Of a stretch of 31,560 nucleotides of DNA, positions 14,474 through 20,762 are shown piece by piece. Origin of the DNA: JAHJRN01 sp043805355. GTDB taxonomy: Bacteria > Patescibacteriota > Patescibacteriia > 2-12-FULL-60-25. The notes beneath the pieces are model-generated. The model was given only the letters and a program-made list of their open reading frames with translations, ran no database searches and was not told where the DNA came from. Positions within the stretch are counted from its first letter, which is position 1. Each line of letters begins with the position of its first letter. The translations under genes and the position numbers were made by a program. The DNA lies in contig JAZDIB010000065.1 of NCBI GenBank assembly GCA_043805355.1, positions 1 through 31,560 on the forward strand, in the 5' to 3' direction.

Positions 14474-15019
14474 ATGGGAGGAGAAGGTAAAAGGGCTTTC
14501 GACGGGTCTGGAGTCACGTACACGTCGCCGCCTCCGAGCAGCGAACCGCTTTCGAGACGCCATCCCTTGTGCCCGGTATGCCGAAAGAAAGGCCTCTACG
14601 GGATGATGGGAAGCGCCACCAACATCAAGGACGCCCTGACCGTCAATCTGGATGCCGAGCCGAAGGGAACGCGCATCGAGATCATCTGCCACGGTCGGTT
14701 CGACCAGACGAAGGTCATCGGGTTCGTCCTGACGCTCCTCGACGCGCCGAAAGTCGAGTCGGATGTCCCGACCGACGGGGTGCTCCGCAGAATCGACGTC
14801 CAGCTCATTTCCGGAGCGGAGGAGTGGGCTCAGAGCGGCATCACCTTCGAGAGCCTCTGCGGTTCCATCGGGGACTGCGCCGCCTATCGCGAGGAGAAGG
14901 AAAAACCCTCCTCTCTCATCGTCCCGGGACGACATCTCCTGTTCCGCAACGGTCGCGGCGCGGCGCAGGTTCTAAAGCTTCCCGTCGCGCACATCGCGGC
15001 CATCCATCCTCGGCCATGA
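14474..15019 (+). CDS. Hypothetical protein with CPVC motif (181 aa)
   Basis: Not recognised. ATG 14474 is chosen because AGGAG (14464-14468) lies 5 nt upstream. A disordered, Ser/Pro-rich N-terminus (about 1-30) leads to HPLCPVCRKKGLYG (about 31-44), one CxxC pair with further Cys in EIICHGRFD and ESLCGSIGDC. The central part (about 50-110) alternates hydrophobic and charged residues as in beta-rich domains (RIEIICHGRF, KVIGFVLTLLDAPKVESD). The C-terminus ends GRHLLFRNGRGAAQVLKLPVAHI. It has its own terminator. A weak promoter (TTGACG at 14411-14416, 17-nt spacer, TTCTCT) overlaps the stop of the kinase. It may bind zinc; nothing more is supported. Confidence 0.72.
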   Translation: MGGEGKRAFDGSGVTYTSPPPSSEPLSRRHPLCPVCRKKGLYGMMGSATNIKDALTVNLDAEPKGTRIEIICHGRFDQTKVIGFVLTLLDAPKVESDVPTDGVLRRIDVQLISGAEEWAQSGITFESLCGSIGDCAAYREEKEKPSSLIVPGRHLLFRNGRGAAQVLKLPVAHIAAIHPRP

Positions 15020-15038
15020 CGCCGATCTCCCCTCCCAG

Positions 15039-15067
15039 ACGCCCAAGGCATCCGCCGAGGGTGTTTT
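15039..15067 (+). terminator. Terminator upstream of the rplJ promoter
   Basis: ACGCCC (15039-15044) pairs with GGGTGT (15059-15064) with one G-U pair, and an inner GGC/GCC pair tightens the loop; TTTT overlaps and follows. It insulates the rplJL operon from upstream transcription. Confidence 0.6.
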
Positions 15068-15073
15068 CAAATC

Positions 15074-15102
15074 TTGACGGTTCCGCCGACTTGGGATACT
15101 TT
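15074..15102 (+). promoter_or_regulatory. rplJL operon promoter
   Basis: TTGACG (15074-15079), a 17-nt spacer and TACTTT (15097-15102); GATACT at 15095-15100 is an alternative -10. It directly precedes the L10 leader, with an expected start near 15109. Confidence 0.75.
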
Positions 15103-15120
15103 GTCCCCACACCCGAAGTC

Positions 15121-15224
15121 CTGAGACCGTAGGTGCCCGAAAAAGGGCTTAAATATCCTACCGAGGAGCTTCCGCGAGACGTTCGACGTCACGCAAAGCC
15201 CACAGGACCGACTGTGGGTGTTTT
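15121..15224 (+). ncRNA. Ribosomal protein L10 leader with attenuator-like hairpin
   Basis: The conserved CCTACCGAGG block (15157-15166) is present. GTAGG (15129-15133) pairs with CCTAC (15157-15161), and GCCC/GGGC (15135-15138/15145-15148) forms the inner hairpin, as in L10 leaders that bind the L10-L12 complex. Downstream, CCCACAG (15199-15205) pairs with CTGTGGG (15212-15218), 6-nt loop, followed by TGTTTT, which looks like an intrinsic terminator 35 nt before rplJ. This fits autogenous control by transcription attenuation, known for rplJL in Bacillus subtilis; the switch here is inferred from structure. Confidence 0.8.
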
Positions 15225-15258
15225 AAAAGGTCGAACCCTTACACAACCATCACGTCCT

Positions 15259-15759
15259 ATGCCAAAAACCCGTCAGCAGAAGGCGGACACGATCGGACGG
15301 CTCTCGAAGGAATTCAAGGGCGCGACCTCGATCGTCTTCGCCGATTACAAGGGCTTGACCGTGGCGAAGGCCGACGAGCTCCGCGCGAAGATGCGCGAGG
15401 CGAACGTCGGGTACGTCGTGGCCAAGAAGTCGCTCATCACGAAGGCGGCCAAGGATGCCGGCTACGACCTCAACGCGAAGTCGTTCCCGGGCATGCTCGG
15501 GGTCGCGTTCGGCCACGAGGATGAGGTCGCGCCTGCCAAGGTCCTCGGGGACATGGTCAAGGCCGAAGCCTCCATCAAACTCGTCGGCGGCGTGTTCGAA
15601 GGGAACGTCGTCGCGGCCGAGAAGGTCATCGCGCTCTCGAAGCTCCCGTCCAAGCACCAGCTCCTGGGCATGCTCGTCGGCACGATCGCCGCGCCGATGT
15701 CCGCGTTCGTCCGCGCGCTGGACGCCATCAGGGAGTCCAAGGAACAGGTCCCCGCTTAA
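15259..15759 (+). CDS. rplJ: 50S ribosomal protein L10 (166 aa)
   Basis: Stalk-base protein that anchors L7/L12 dimers on the large subunit. KTRQQKADTIGRLSKEFKGATSIVFADYKGLTV at the N-terminus, then VAKKSLITKAAKDAG and a C-terminal L12-binding helix (about residues 130-160), match the family in order and length. ATG 15259 is chosen because the protein then starts at the usual MPKTRQQK; an in-frame extension into the leader RNA is not credible. No Shine-Dalgarno is present. First gene of the rplJ-rplL operon behind an L10 leader. Confidence 0.97.
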   Translation: MPKTRQQKADTIGRLSKEFKGATSIVFADYKGLTVAKADELRAKMREANVGYVVAKKSLITKAAKDAGYDLNAKSFPGMLGVAFGHEDEVAPAKVLGDMVKAEASIKLVGGVFEGNVVAAEKVIALSKLPSKHQLLGMLVGTIAAPMSAFVRALDAIRESKEQVPA

Positions 15760-15764
15760 TCCCA

Positions 15765-15818
15765 TCCCGACACGCCGTCTGACAGATGGCAGTCGGGATC
15801 CCGACCGCAGTGTCGGGA
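15765..15818 (+). repeat. Four alternating inverted repeats in the rplJ-rplL spacer
   Basis: TCCCGAC (15765-15771), GTCGGGA (15792-15798), TCCCGAC (15799-15805) and GTCGGGA (15812-15818) alternate in orientation, so they can fold as two consecutive hairpins or as one long one. No T-tract follows. They may tune L12 excess over L10 by mRNA processing or stability (inference). Confidence 0.7.
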
Positions 15819-15836
15819 CCATCATCTACATATCAT

Positions 15837-16235
15837 ATGTCCGAAGAGAACAAGACGGTCGAGGTCCCCGCGAAGTTCGCGGAGATCGTCGCCGCCATCG
15901 AGAAGCTGTCCGTCCTCGACCTCGCGGAACTCGTGAAGGTCCTCGAAGAGAAGTTCGGCGTGTCCGCCGCCGCCCCGGTCATGGCCGCTGCGGCCGCCGC
16001 CCCGGGTGCCGCCGTCGAGGAGAAGACGTCATTCGACGTCGAGATCACCGAGGCCGGCAGCAACAAGATCGGCGTCATCAAGGTCGTCCGCGAGCTCACG
16101 GGCCTTGGCCTCATCGAGGCGAAGGACCTTGTGACCGCCGCGCCGAAGATCATGAAGGAAGGCGTCGACAAGGCCGAGGCCGAAGCGATGAAGAAGAAGC
16201 TCGAGGAAGCCGGCGCCAAGGCGACGCTGAAATAA
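15837..16235 (+). CDS. rplL: 50S ribosomal protein L7/L12 (132 aa)
   Basis: Multicopy stalk protein that recruits translation factors. An N-terminal dimerisation region (about 12-45, AAIEKLSVLDLAELVKVLEEKFG), an Ala-rich hinge (about 46-64) and the globular C-terminal domain (EKTSFDVEITEAGSNKIGVIKVVRELTGLGLIEAKDLV through EEAGAKATLK) are all present. The start at 15837 gives the normal N-terminus. A strong hairpin terminator follows, closing the operon. Confidence 0.98.
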   Translation: MSEENKTVEVPAKFAEIVAAIEKLSVLDLAELVKVLEEKFGVSAAAPVMAAAAAAPGAAVEEKTSFDVEITEAGSNKIGVIKVVRELTGLGLIEAKDLVTAAPKIMKEGVDKAEAEAMKKKLEEAGAKATLK

Positions 16236-16251
16236 TCGAGGAAACGCAGAA

Positions 16252-16277
16252 AAAACCGGGCCGTCAGGTCCGGTTTT
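16252..16277 (+). terminator. rplL terminator (bidirectional in form)
   Basis: AAAACCGGGCC (16252-16262), loop GTCA, GGTCCGGTTTT (16267-16277): an 11-bp stem with one G-U pair, with A- and T-tracts on the two sides. Confidence 0.88.
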
Positions 16278-16290
16278 CCGTATCAGAGGA

Positions 16291-16342
16291 TTGACGAGGC
16301 CGTCGCTTCGCGGTATACGGATATCATCGACATGGTGTCGAT
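16291..16342 (+). promoter_or_regulatory. Promoter and 5'-terminal hairpin of paralogue unit 1
   Basis: TTGACG (16291-16296), 17-nt spacer, TATACG (16314-16319). The predicted transcript begins at about 16326, exactly where ATCGAC (16326-16331) starts a 6-bp hairpin with GTCGAT (16337-16342). A Shine-Dalgarno GAGGAG (16365-16370) follows, 8 nt before the ATG. The arrangement is repeated with different hairpin sequence in unit 2. Confidence 0.7.
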
Positions 16343-16378
16343 ATCCGCCTGTGCGCCCCCCGGTGAGGAGGCTGGATC

Positions 16379-17074
16379 ATGGAACACAGCTCGTTCACAC
16401 TCAAGCAGATCGCCCATCTTCGCGAGGTCGAAAAGAAACGCCTCCAGAAGGGCATGCTAGGTCTGCGTAGGGACCTGCAGGACCTCATCCGGTGCTCCGA
16501 TCCCGCGTACGACCCGTTCGACCGCATCCGCCACGACCAGGCGAAAGTCCTGTGGGACAAGGGGTTCGGCCGGGCATTGGGCTTCGGCTCCTTCAAGAGC
16601 TACCTTGCGTCGATCCCGGAGATTCCCCAAGATCTCCGTGCAGACAGCGAACACTTCCCGATCCTCGTGCTCGTGGATGGGCGGCTCGATCTCATGGTCA
16701 TCCGTCATCTCGTGGACATCCGCATACGCGGAGAGAATGTCGTATTCCGGCCTTTCGACCCGAAGAAGGTGAAGACGGGCGTCCGATTCATGAGATGCCA
16801 GCACGGTTCAGGCCATCTGAATCAGACCATCCGATTCTATCGCGATTCCTTCCTCGAGAATGAGGTCGGGTTGGACATCGTCGAGGGTATCTCCCTGTAT
16901 GTCCAATATCCGGAGATTGTCCGGTATCGCGATAGGTACTTGGCGAACGCGGTGAGCGTCGAAACACCCGAATGCACGGCTTTCCTCGGAAGGGTTTTCA
17001 TCAAGGTCTTCATCGGTGAGTCTTTCGATCATGTTCCGCGTCCGCACTTGGGATGCCCCTCCCGTCGCGTGTAG
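16379..17074 (+). CDS. Hypothetical protein, paralogue 1 of a two-member family (231 aa)
   Basis: Not recognised. It is a clear paralogue of the gene at 17696-18421. Shared blocks are FTxxQIxxLxExE near the N-terminus, LRxDLQDLIRxS (about 29-40), IRHDQAKVxWxKGxG (about 50-64), LGFxxFxxYLAxIPExP (about 67-83), FPxLVLVDxRL (about 93-103), then MRxQxG and a matching FxExExGxxxxEG region, and a final SRRV. The protein looks soluble, with no signal peptide or membrane span. The start is fixed by GAGGAG 8 nt upstream and by alignment with the paralogue. It has its own promoter, 5'-end hairpin and terminator. Conservation of the whole transcription unit argues that the protein is expressed and selected. 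Confidence 0.78.
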   Translation: MEHSSFTLKQIAHLREVEKKRLQKGMLGLRRDLQDLIRCSDPAYDPFDRIRHDQAKVLWDKGFGRALGFGSFKSYLASIPEIPQDLRADSEHFPILVLVDGRLDLMVIRHLVDIRIRGENVVFRPFDPKKVKTGVRFMRCQHGSGHLNQTIRFYRDSFLENEVGLDIVEGISLYVQYPEIVRYRDRYLANAVSVETPECTAFLGRVFIKVFIGESFDHVPRPHLGCPSRRV

Positions 17075-17092
17075 CCTCGCACATTCGACTCC

Positions 17093-17133
17093 CCGCGTGT
17101 CGTGACGACTACGTCTCGATGCGCGGATTTTTA
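17093..17133 (+). terminator. Terminator of paralogue unit 1
   Basis: CCGCGTGTC (17093-17101) pairs with GATGCGCGG (17118-17126) over 9 bp with two wobble pairs and a 16-nt loop, then ATTTTTA. The same stem and loop length recur at 18442-18482. Confidence 0.78.
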
Positions 17134-17201
17134 GTTTGTGGCGTGTGGAAAACCCATTTCCGCGGCTTGGTTGCGTGCGGTTGCGTGAAGCGATGACAAC
17201 G

Positions 17202-17210
17202 TGATAGCAC
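17202..17210 (+). promoter_or_regulatory. Possible extended -10 before the heptad-repeat gene
   Basis: TGATAGCAC: TGn plus -10-like TAGCAC (17205-17210), 8 nt before the ATG at 17219. TTGCGT at 17181-17186 lies 18 nt upstream. Weak match; consistent with leaderless expression. Confidence 0.3.
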
Positions 17211-17218
17211 TGTAGTAT

Positions 17219-17530
17219 ATGGAATCGACCGACAAGGAGGAGATTCTCGAAGCCATCGGCACGTTCGCCGAACGGGTCGATGAGCGGTTCGAGCTGATTG
17301 ATCAGCGTTTCGAATCGATTGACCGGAGGTTCGAATCGATTGACCGGAGGTTCGAATCGATAGAATCAAGGATGGCGACGAAGGATGATATCGGGAACAT
17401 CACGAAAACGCTCGATTGGCTCGTGGGACACGCGAAGAAGCATGATGAGGAATTGCTCATGATCGCGCGCGGCATGCGCCGGATGTCCGACGATATCGAC
17501 AGGATCAAGCCGCTTGTCGGGTTGGCATAG
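17219..17530 (+). CDS. Small coiled-coil protein with seven-residue tandem repeats (103 aa)
   Basis: Residues about 20-50 are consecutive heptads RFELIDQ, RFESIDR, RFESIDR, RFESIES, with hydrophobic residues at fixed spacing as in a parallel coiled coil. The C-terminal half (TLDWLVGHAKKHDEELLMIARGMRRMSDDIDRIKPL) is also helical. No membrane span or signal is present. The DNA carries near-perfect 21-bp repeats in this segment, so copy number could vary between strains. No Shine-Dalgarno is seen; a -10-like box lies 8 nt upstream. It sits between the two paralogous units. Its role is unknown; similar short heptad proteins often mediate oligomerisation. Confidence 0.75.
   Translation: MESTDKEEILEAIGTFAERVDERFELIDQRFESIDRRFESIDRRFESIESRMATKDDIGNITKTLDWLVGHAKKHDEELLMIARGMRRMSDDIDRIKPLVGLA
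17309..17361 (+). repeat. 21-bp tandem repeat within the coiled-coil gene
   Basis: Two identical 21-mers at 17309-17329 and 17330-17350 (starting TTCGAATCGATTGACCGG), then a partial third copy to 17361. Each copy encodes one heptad. Confidence 0.9.
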
Positions 17531-17544
17531 GCAGACGGAACACG

Positions 17545-17578
17545 CGACGGCCGACCATTGACGGAGCCGTCGTTTTTT
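17545..17578 (+). terminator. Terminator of the coiled-coil gene, overlapping the next promoter
   Basis: CGACGGC (17545-17551) pairs perfectly with GCCGTCG (17566-17572), 14-nt loop, then TTTTTT. The loop contains the -35 hexamer of the next gene and the 3' arm and T-tract form its spacer. Confidence 0.78.
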
Positions 17579-17608
17579 GGTATAGAGGCCGCACCGTCGC
17601 ATCGACGG
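17558..17608 (+). promoter_or_regulatory. Promoter and 5'-terminal hairpin of paralogue unit 2
   Basis: TTGACG (17558-17563), 17-nt spacer, TATAGA (17581-17586). The predicted start at about 17593 is next to a hairpin, CCGTCG (17594-17599) with CGACGG (17603-17608). This mirrors unit 1 but with different stem sequence. Confidence 0.72.
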
Positions 17609-17695
17609 CACCGCACCCGCGCGGCACGCGGGGCTTTCCGCAGGCTGAGCCGTACGCAGGGAAACCTCCGTCCGGCATGCCGAGGAAGGGTTGTC

Positions 17696-18421
17696 ATGAA
17701 AGACAGCACGTTCACAACGGGTCAGATCAGTCAACTGCACGAGATCGAGAGGGCGCGCGTCCGGGCAGGCCTGCCTGGCCTGCGACAGGATCTCCAGGAC
17801 CTCATCCGACGTTCCGCGGTCGTCGCGGACCCGAAGCCGAAGATCCTCGGCGACACGCACTATCCGGAGGACTACATCCGCCACGACCAGGCGAAGGTTT
17901 CGTGGGGGAAGGGGTGGGGGAAAGAGCTGGGATTCCGGACATTCGAGGACTACCTCGCGACCATTCCCGAAGTACCTCCCGAGCTCGTCGATGACGACCC
18001 TCGATTCCCACTTCTCGTGCTCGTGGACGCTCGACTCGGCATCAAGAAGTCCTGTGAGCTCTTGGGCATCCAGAACACGTTCGATGACGCCTATTCCATC
18101 GCGAGCGACGGAAGCGCGGCGGAACCGTCGGTCTACTGGATGCGTTCTCAGGAAGGCAGGAGATACGTCGGACAGTCGATGGAGTCCTGTCGGGCGCAGT
18201 TCGAGGAAGATGAGATCGGCGTGACCCTCCAGGAAGGGGTCATGATGGTCGCTCAGAACCAATGGGGACTCTTCGGTTGGAGGATGGATTGTCCTGGCTC
18301 CGTCTGTGCCGAGAGTCGGAACCTCTTTTCGTCCATCGACTGGATCCATGGCGAGTACTACGTGGTGTTCCTTCCCGATGCCGAGATCCCAGCGGGCGGC
18401 ACCGCTTCCCGTCGCGTGTAG
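17696..18421 (+). CDS. Hypothetical protein, paralogue 2 of a two-member family (241 aa)
   Basis: Not recognised; paralogue of the gene at 16379-17074, sharing LRQDLQDLIRRS (about 29-40), IRHDQAKVSWGKGWG (about 60-74), LGFRTFEDYLATIPEVP (about 77-93), FPLLVLVDARL (about 103-113) and the terminal SRRV. It differs by an insertion of about 10 residues (PKPKILGDTHYPED region) and a diverged C-terminal third, which contains NQWGLFGWRMDC and SSIDWIHGEYYVVFLPD. ATG 17696 has GAGGAAGGG (17682-17690) upstream. No signal or membrane span is seen. Its leader is about 100 nt with a 5'-end hairpin; the terminator matches that of unit 1 in stem and loop length. The duplication is old, as the proteins have diverged while the block order is kept. 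Confidence 0.78.
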   Translation: MKDSTFTTGQISQLHEIERARVRAGLPGLRQDLQDLIRRSAVVADPKPKILGDTHYPEDYIRHDQAKVSWGKGWGKELGFRTFEDYLATIPEVPPELVDDDPRFPLLVLVDARLGIKKSCELLGIQNTFDDAYSIASDGSAAEPSVYWMRSQEGRRYVGQSMESCRAQFEEDEIGVTLQEGVMMVAQNQWGLFGWRMDCPGSVCAESRNLFSSIDWIHGEYYVVFLPDAEIPAGGTASRRV

Positions 18422-18441
18422 CCCTCGTACTGTCGTATCTC

Positions 18442-18482
18442 CCGCGTGTCCCGACGATCCTGTCGCGACGCGCGGTTTTTTT
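18442..18482 (+). terminator. Terminator of paralogue unit 2
   Basis: CCGCGTGTC (18442-18450) pairs with GACGCGCGG (18467-18475) over 9 bp with one wobble and a 16-nt loop, then seven Ts (18476-18482). Confidence 0.85.
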
Positions 18483-18487
18483 GTACC

Positions 18488-18516
18488 AAAAAGGCGGGTT
18501 TGAAACCCGCCCCTAC
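18488..18516 (-). terminator. Minus-strand terminator made of a GGCGGGTTTnAAACCCGCC-type repeat
   Basis: GGCGGGTTTGAAACCCGCC (18493-18511) is a near-perfect palindrome; read on the minus strand it is followed by TTTTT (18492-18488) and so can terminate the gene at 18536-20629. With the flanking CCTAC it matches a dispersed 'GTAGGGGCGGGTTT' element common in environmental genomes. Confidence 0.7.
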
Positions 18517-18535
18517 GATTTGGATGTGATTGAAT

Positions 18536-20629
18536 CTACGGCAGCGTCACGAGCAGGAGCCTCGTCCCGTCGATGACGAGGAGGCGCTTGGTGGCTTCGT
18601 CGCCATCCACGTCGCGCGGGCCGGTGAACTCCGATGAGGTCAACTGCGCCTTCAGCGTCCCGTCCTTGTTGAAGATGACGACACGCTTCTCGGCCGGGTC
18701 CGTGATGGCGATGCGCGTGCCGTCCGCGACGGTCCAGATGCCGGAGGCGGCGCGGAGGGCGGGATCGATGGCCGAGAGGGAAAACCCCTCCTGCCCGCCG
18801 GAGAGGAAGCGTGCGACCGTGCCGTCGGACTGGAGGACGTAGACGTTACTGTCGATGGCGAGGCCGACCGCGCCGACGAGCGGGCTGTTCGAGGCCTTGA
18901 TGTACGCCGCGCTCGCGCCGAAACCGGTGCCGCTCTGCGAGGCGCGCCAGATCTGGCCGTTTTGGCTGTCGAGGGAATAGGTGCGTCCGCCGTAGAGGAC
19001 GAGGTCCGCGGTGCTTGAGCCGTGCGGTTGGGAGGCGAGGGCGGACACGGCGTCGCTTTGCGTATCCACGGCGTAGAGCTTGCCGGAGGCGGTCGTGAAG
19101 ACCACGGATTGCTTGCCGAGCGACCCCGCGACGATGGATTCCGCGTCCGCCGGCAGGGGGAGGCGCTTGATGGTCTTGTTCGTGACATCCACCTTCAGGA
19201 TGACGTGTGTGTCGTTGTCGGCGGCATAGGCCGCGTCCTTCACGAGGACCGGCGCGACGAGGGATCCTGCGGCCGCGTTCTCGAGCGTGGCGAGGACCGT
19301 CGGCGTGGTCTCGACGACCTTCCGGAGCCGTGTGCGCATCTGCGAGAGGTCCGCGGTGAGCGCGTTGATCTTTTCCTTATGCTCGTCCGACGTCGCATCG
19401 AGGCCCGCGAGAGTCTTCTCGGCCGATTCGATTTCCGTACGCGCGCGGCCGTCGTTTGCGTAGACGAGATCCGATTCGGCGCGGTTCCGGTTGTCCTGGG
19501 CTTCCGTATAGGAGATTTGCCATGCGGCCTCGGCCTTCGCGAGGCGGTCGTTCCGGCGCATCATGGAGAACCCGACGATGGCGAGGACGATGACGAATCC
19601 CACGACGATGGCGAGACGCTTCTGCTTGCGCGTGATCATGCTGCCATGCCCGGCGTTCATGCCCCGCAGGCTCGTCATGGCCGCGACGTCCTTGGGACGG
19701 CCGCCACCCGCCTTGCGCGGCAGCTTGCTGCGGAGCTTCCCGATGAGGCCGAAGAGGCCGGCGACAACGGCGGGTCTCGTCTGCGTGTCGTTGCCGGGAT
19801 GCTTCATCGGCGTGATGGCAGGGGAGAGGTTCGTGGCTGCGTCCCGTTCCGTCTCGCGCAGGTGGTTGATGGACGCGGTGCTCTTGGACGCCTCGACCGC
19901 CGCGACCTTGGTGGCGATGCCGGTCGGCATCTCGAGCGCGCAGCAGGCGACGACCGCCGCGACGAAATCGTCCGGGATGCCGCGGCTCTCGAGGTCCTGC
20001 TTGATCTCCATGGCGGCCGAGACCGGCGGCAGGGTGGTGAGCCGTTCCTTGATGCGTAGCTCGTTGCGGAGCCGTTCGAGGTTCGTAGTGCCGACGATGA
20101 GGATGTCGCCCGGCTTGATGTCGCCGCAGATGAGGGACGCGAACGGCTTCTTCGGGTCGGTCTCCGCCGCCTGGTCGAGTGAACCGAAGAGGTCGAACGT
20201 GCGGTAGCTCCCGTCCTCCTGCTTCTGGAGGAATACGTTCATGAGGCGGCCGATGCCCGTGAGGCAAATGTGGTCCTGCGAGAGCTCGAGCACGAAGATG
20301 TTCACGCGCGGCCAGGAGAGCGGCGTTGGTTCGCCCTGGAGGAATTCCGCGACGGCGTCGTTCAGCCGCTGGATGAGCTTCTCGAACCGCGCGATGGGAT
20401 CCTGCTCCACGCCGGAGACGAGCGACTTCGCCTGCTCCGCGGCCTCGTTGATCACGTCGAGGAGACGTTCGTAGGCGTACAGCGTGGACCCGATTTCCGC
20501 GACGATGAGGAGCGAGGTGCCTTTCTTCTGCTGGCCGGACCCCTCAAAACGGAAGATACCGACGATCTTCTCGTCGGTCGGGCTCTTCGCCACTTCGATT
20601 TCCGCGATGCGGAATTGGTGCTCAACCAT
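18536..20629 (-). CDS. PP2C-like domain plus transmembrane helix plus beta-propeller protein (697 aa)
   Basis: Residues about 1-235 resemble a PPM/PP2C phosphatase fold (GTSLLIVAEIGSTL, HICLTGIGRLMNVFL, ICGDIKPGDILIVGTTNLERL, then IPDDFVAAVVAC), but the Asp residues expected in the metal site are not evident: GTTNL stands where SDGL is usual. It may be a pseudophosphatase. A basic linker leads to one transmembrane helix (about 338-357), a predicted coiled coil (about 360-440) and a C-terminal beta-propeller-like domain (about 445-697, with YSLDSQNGQIWRA and VYVLQSDGTVARFLSGG repeats) that should lie outside the cell. The design suggests signalling across the membrane. The start at 20629 is chosen because a TATACT -10 lies upstream and an extended frame would run into the divergent gene. 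Confidence 0.82.
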   Translation of the reverse strand: MVEHQFRIAEIEVAKSPTDEKIVGIFRFEGSGQQKKGTSLLIVAEIGSTLYAYERLLDVINEAAEQAKSLVSGVEQDPIARFEKLIQRLNDAVAEFLQGEPTPLSWPRVNIFVLELSQDHICLTGIGRLMNVFLQKQEDGSYRTFDLFGSLDQAAETDPKKPFASLICGDIKPGDILIVGTTNLERLRNELRIKERLTTLPPVSAAMEIKQDLESRGIPDDFVAAVVACCALEMPTGIATKVAAVEASKSTASINHLRETERDAATNLSPAITPMKHPGNDTQTRPAVVAGLFGLIGKLRSKLPRKAGGGRPKDVAAMTSLRGMNAGHGSMITRKQKRLAIVVGFVIVLAIVGFSMMRRNDRLAKAEAAWQISYTEAQDNRNRAESDLVYANDGRARTEIESAEKTLAGLDATSDEHKEKINALTADLSQMRTRLRKVVETTPTVLATLENAAAGSLVAPVLVKDAAYAADNDTHVILKVDVTNKTIKRLPLPADAESIVAGSLGKQSVVFTTASGKLYAVDTQSDAVSALASQPHGSSTADLVLYGGRTYSLDSQNGQIWRASQSGTGFGASAAYIKASNSPLVGAVGLAIDSNVYVLQSDGTVARFLSGGQEGFSLSAIDPALRAASGIWTVADGTRIAITDPAEKRVVIFNKDGTLKAQLTSSEFTGPRDVDGDEATKRLLVIDGTRLLLVTLP

Positions 20630-20658
20630 GCTGTGGATTGCGGCGGCTCCCTGTCGTG

Positions 20659-20688
20659 AGTATACGGGAAATCCGCCGGACACGTCTA
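20659..20688 (-). promoter_or_regulatory. Promoter of the PP2C-like/propeller gene
   Basis: On the minus strand, TAGACG (20688-20683), 18-nt spacer, TATACT (20664-20659). The -35 hexamer lies inside the inverted repeat at 20682-20698. Confidence 0.6.
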
Positions 20689-20698
20689 TCCTAGACGT
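20682..20698. promoter_or_regulatory. Inverted repeat, candidate operator between divergent genes
   Basis: ACGTCTA (20682-20688), spacer TCC, TAGACGT (20692-20698): perfect 7-bp arms. It covers the -35 of the minus-strand gene and lies 65 bp upstream of the HTH regulator gene, a typical position for autoregulation (inference). Confidence 0.5.
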
Positions 20699-20762
20699 CC
20701 CGCGGACTGTTCGCATCCCCCTTGTCAAGGCGCGGGGTTCAAGGCAGGATACAGGGGTCCGT

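Noticed and set aside
15133..15258. N-terminal extension of L10 into the leader
   Set aside because: The extension would be translated from the L10 leader RNA and does not match L10 proteins; MPKTRQQK at 15259 is the usual start.
17309..17361. Tandem repeats as a CRISPR array
   Set aside because: The repeats are contiguous without spacers and encode heptads in frame; no cas genes are present.
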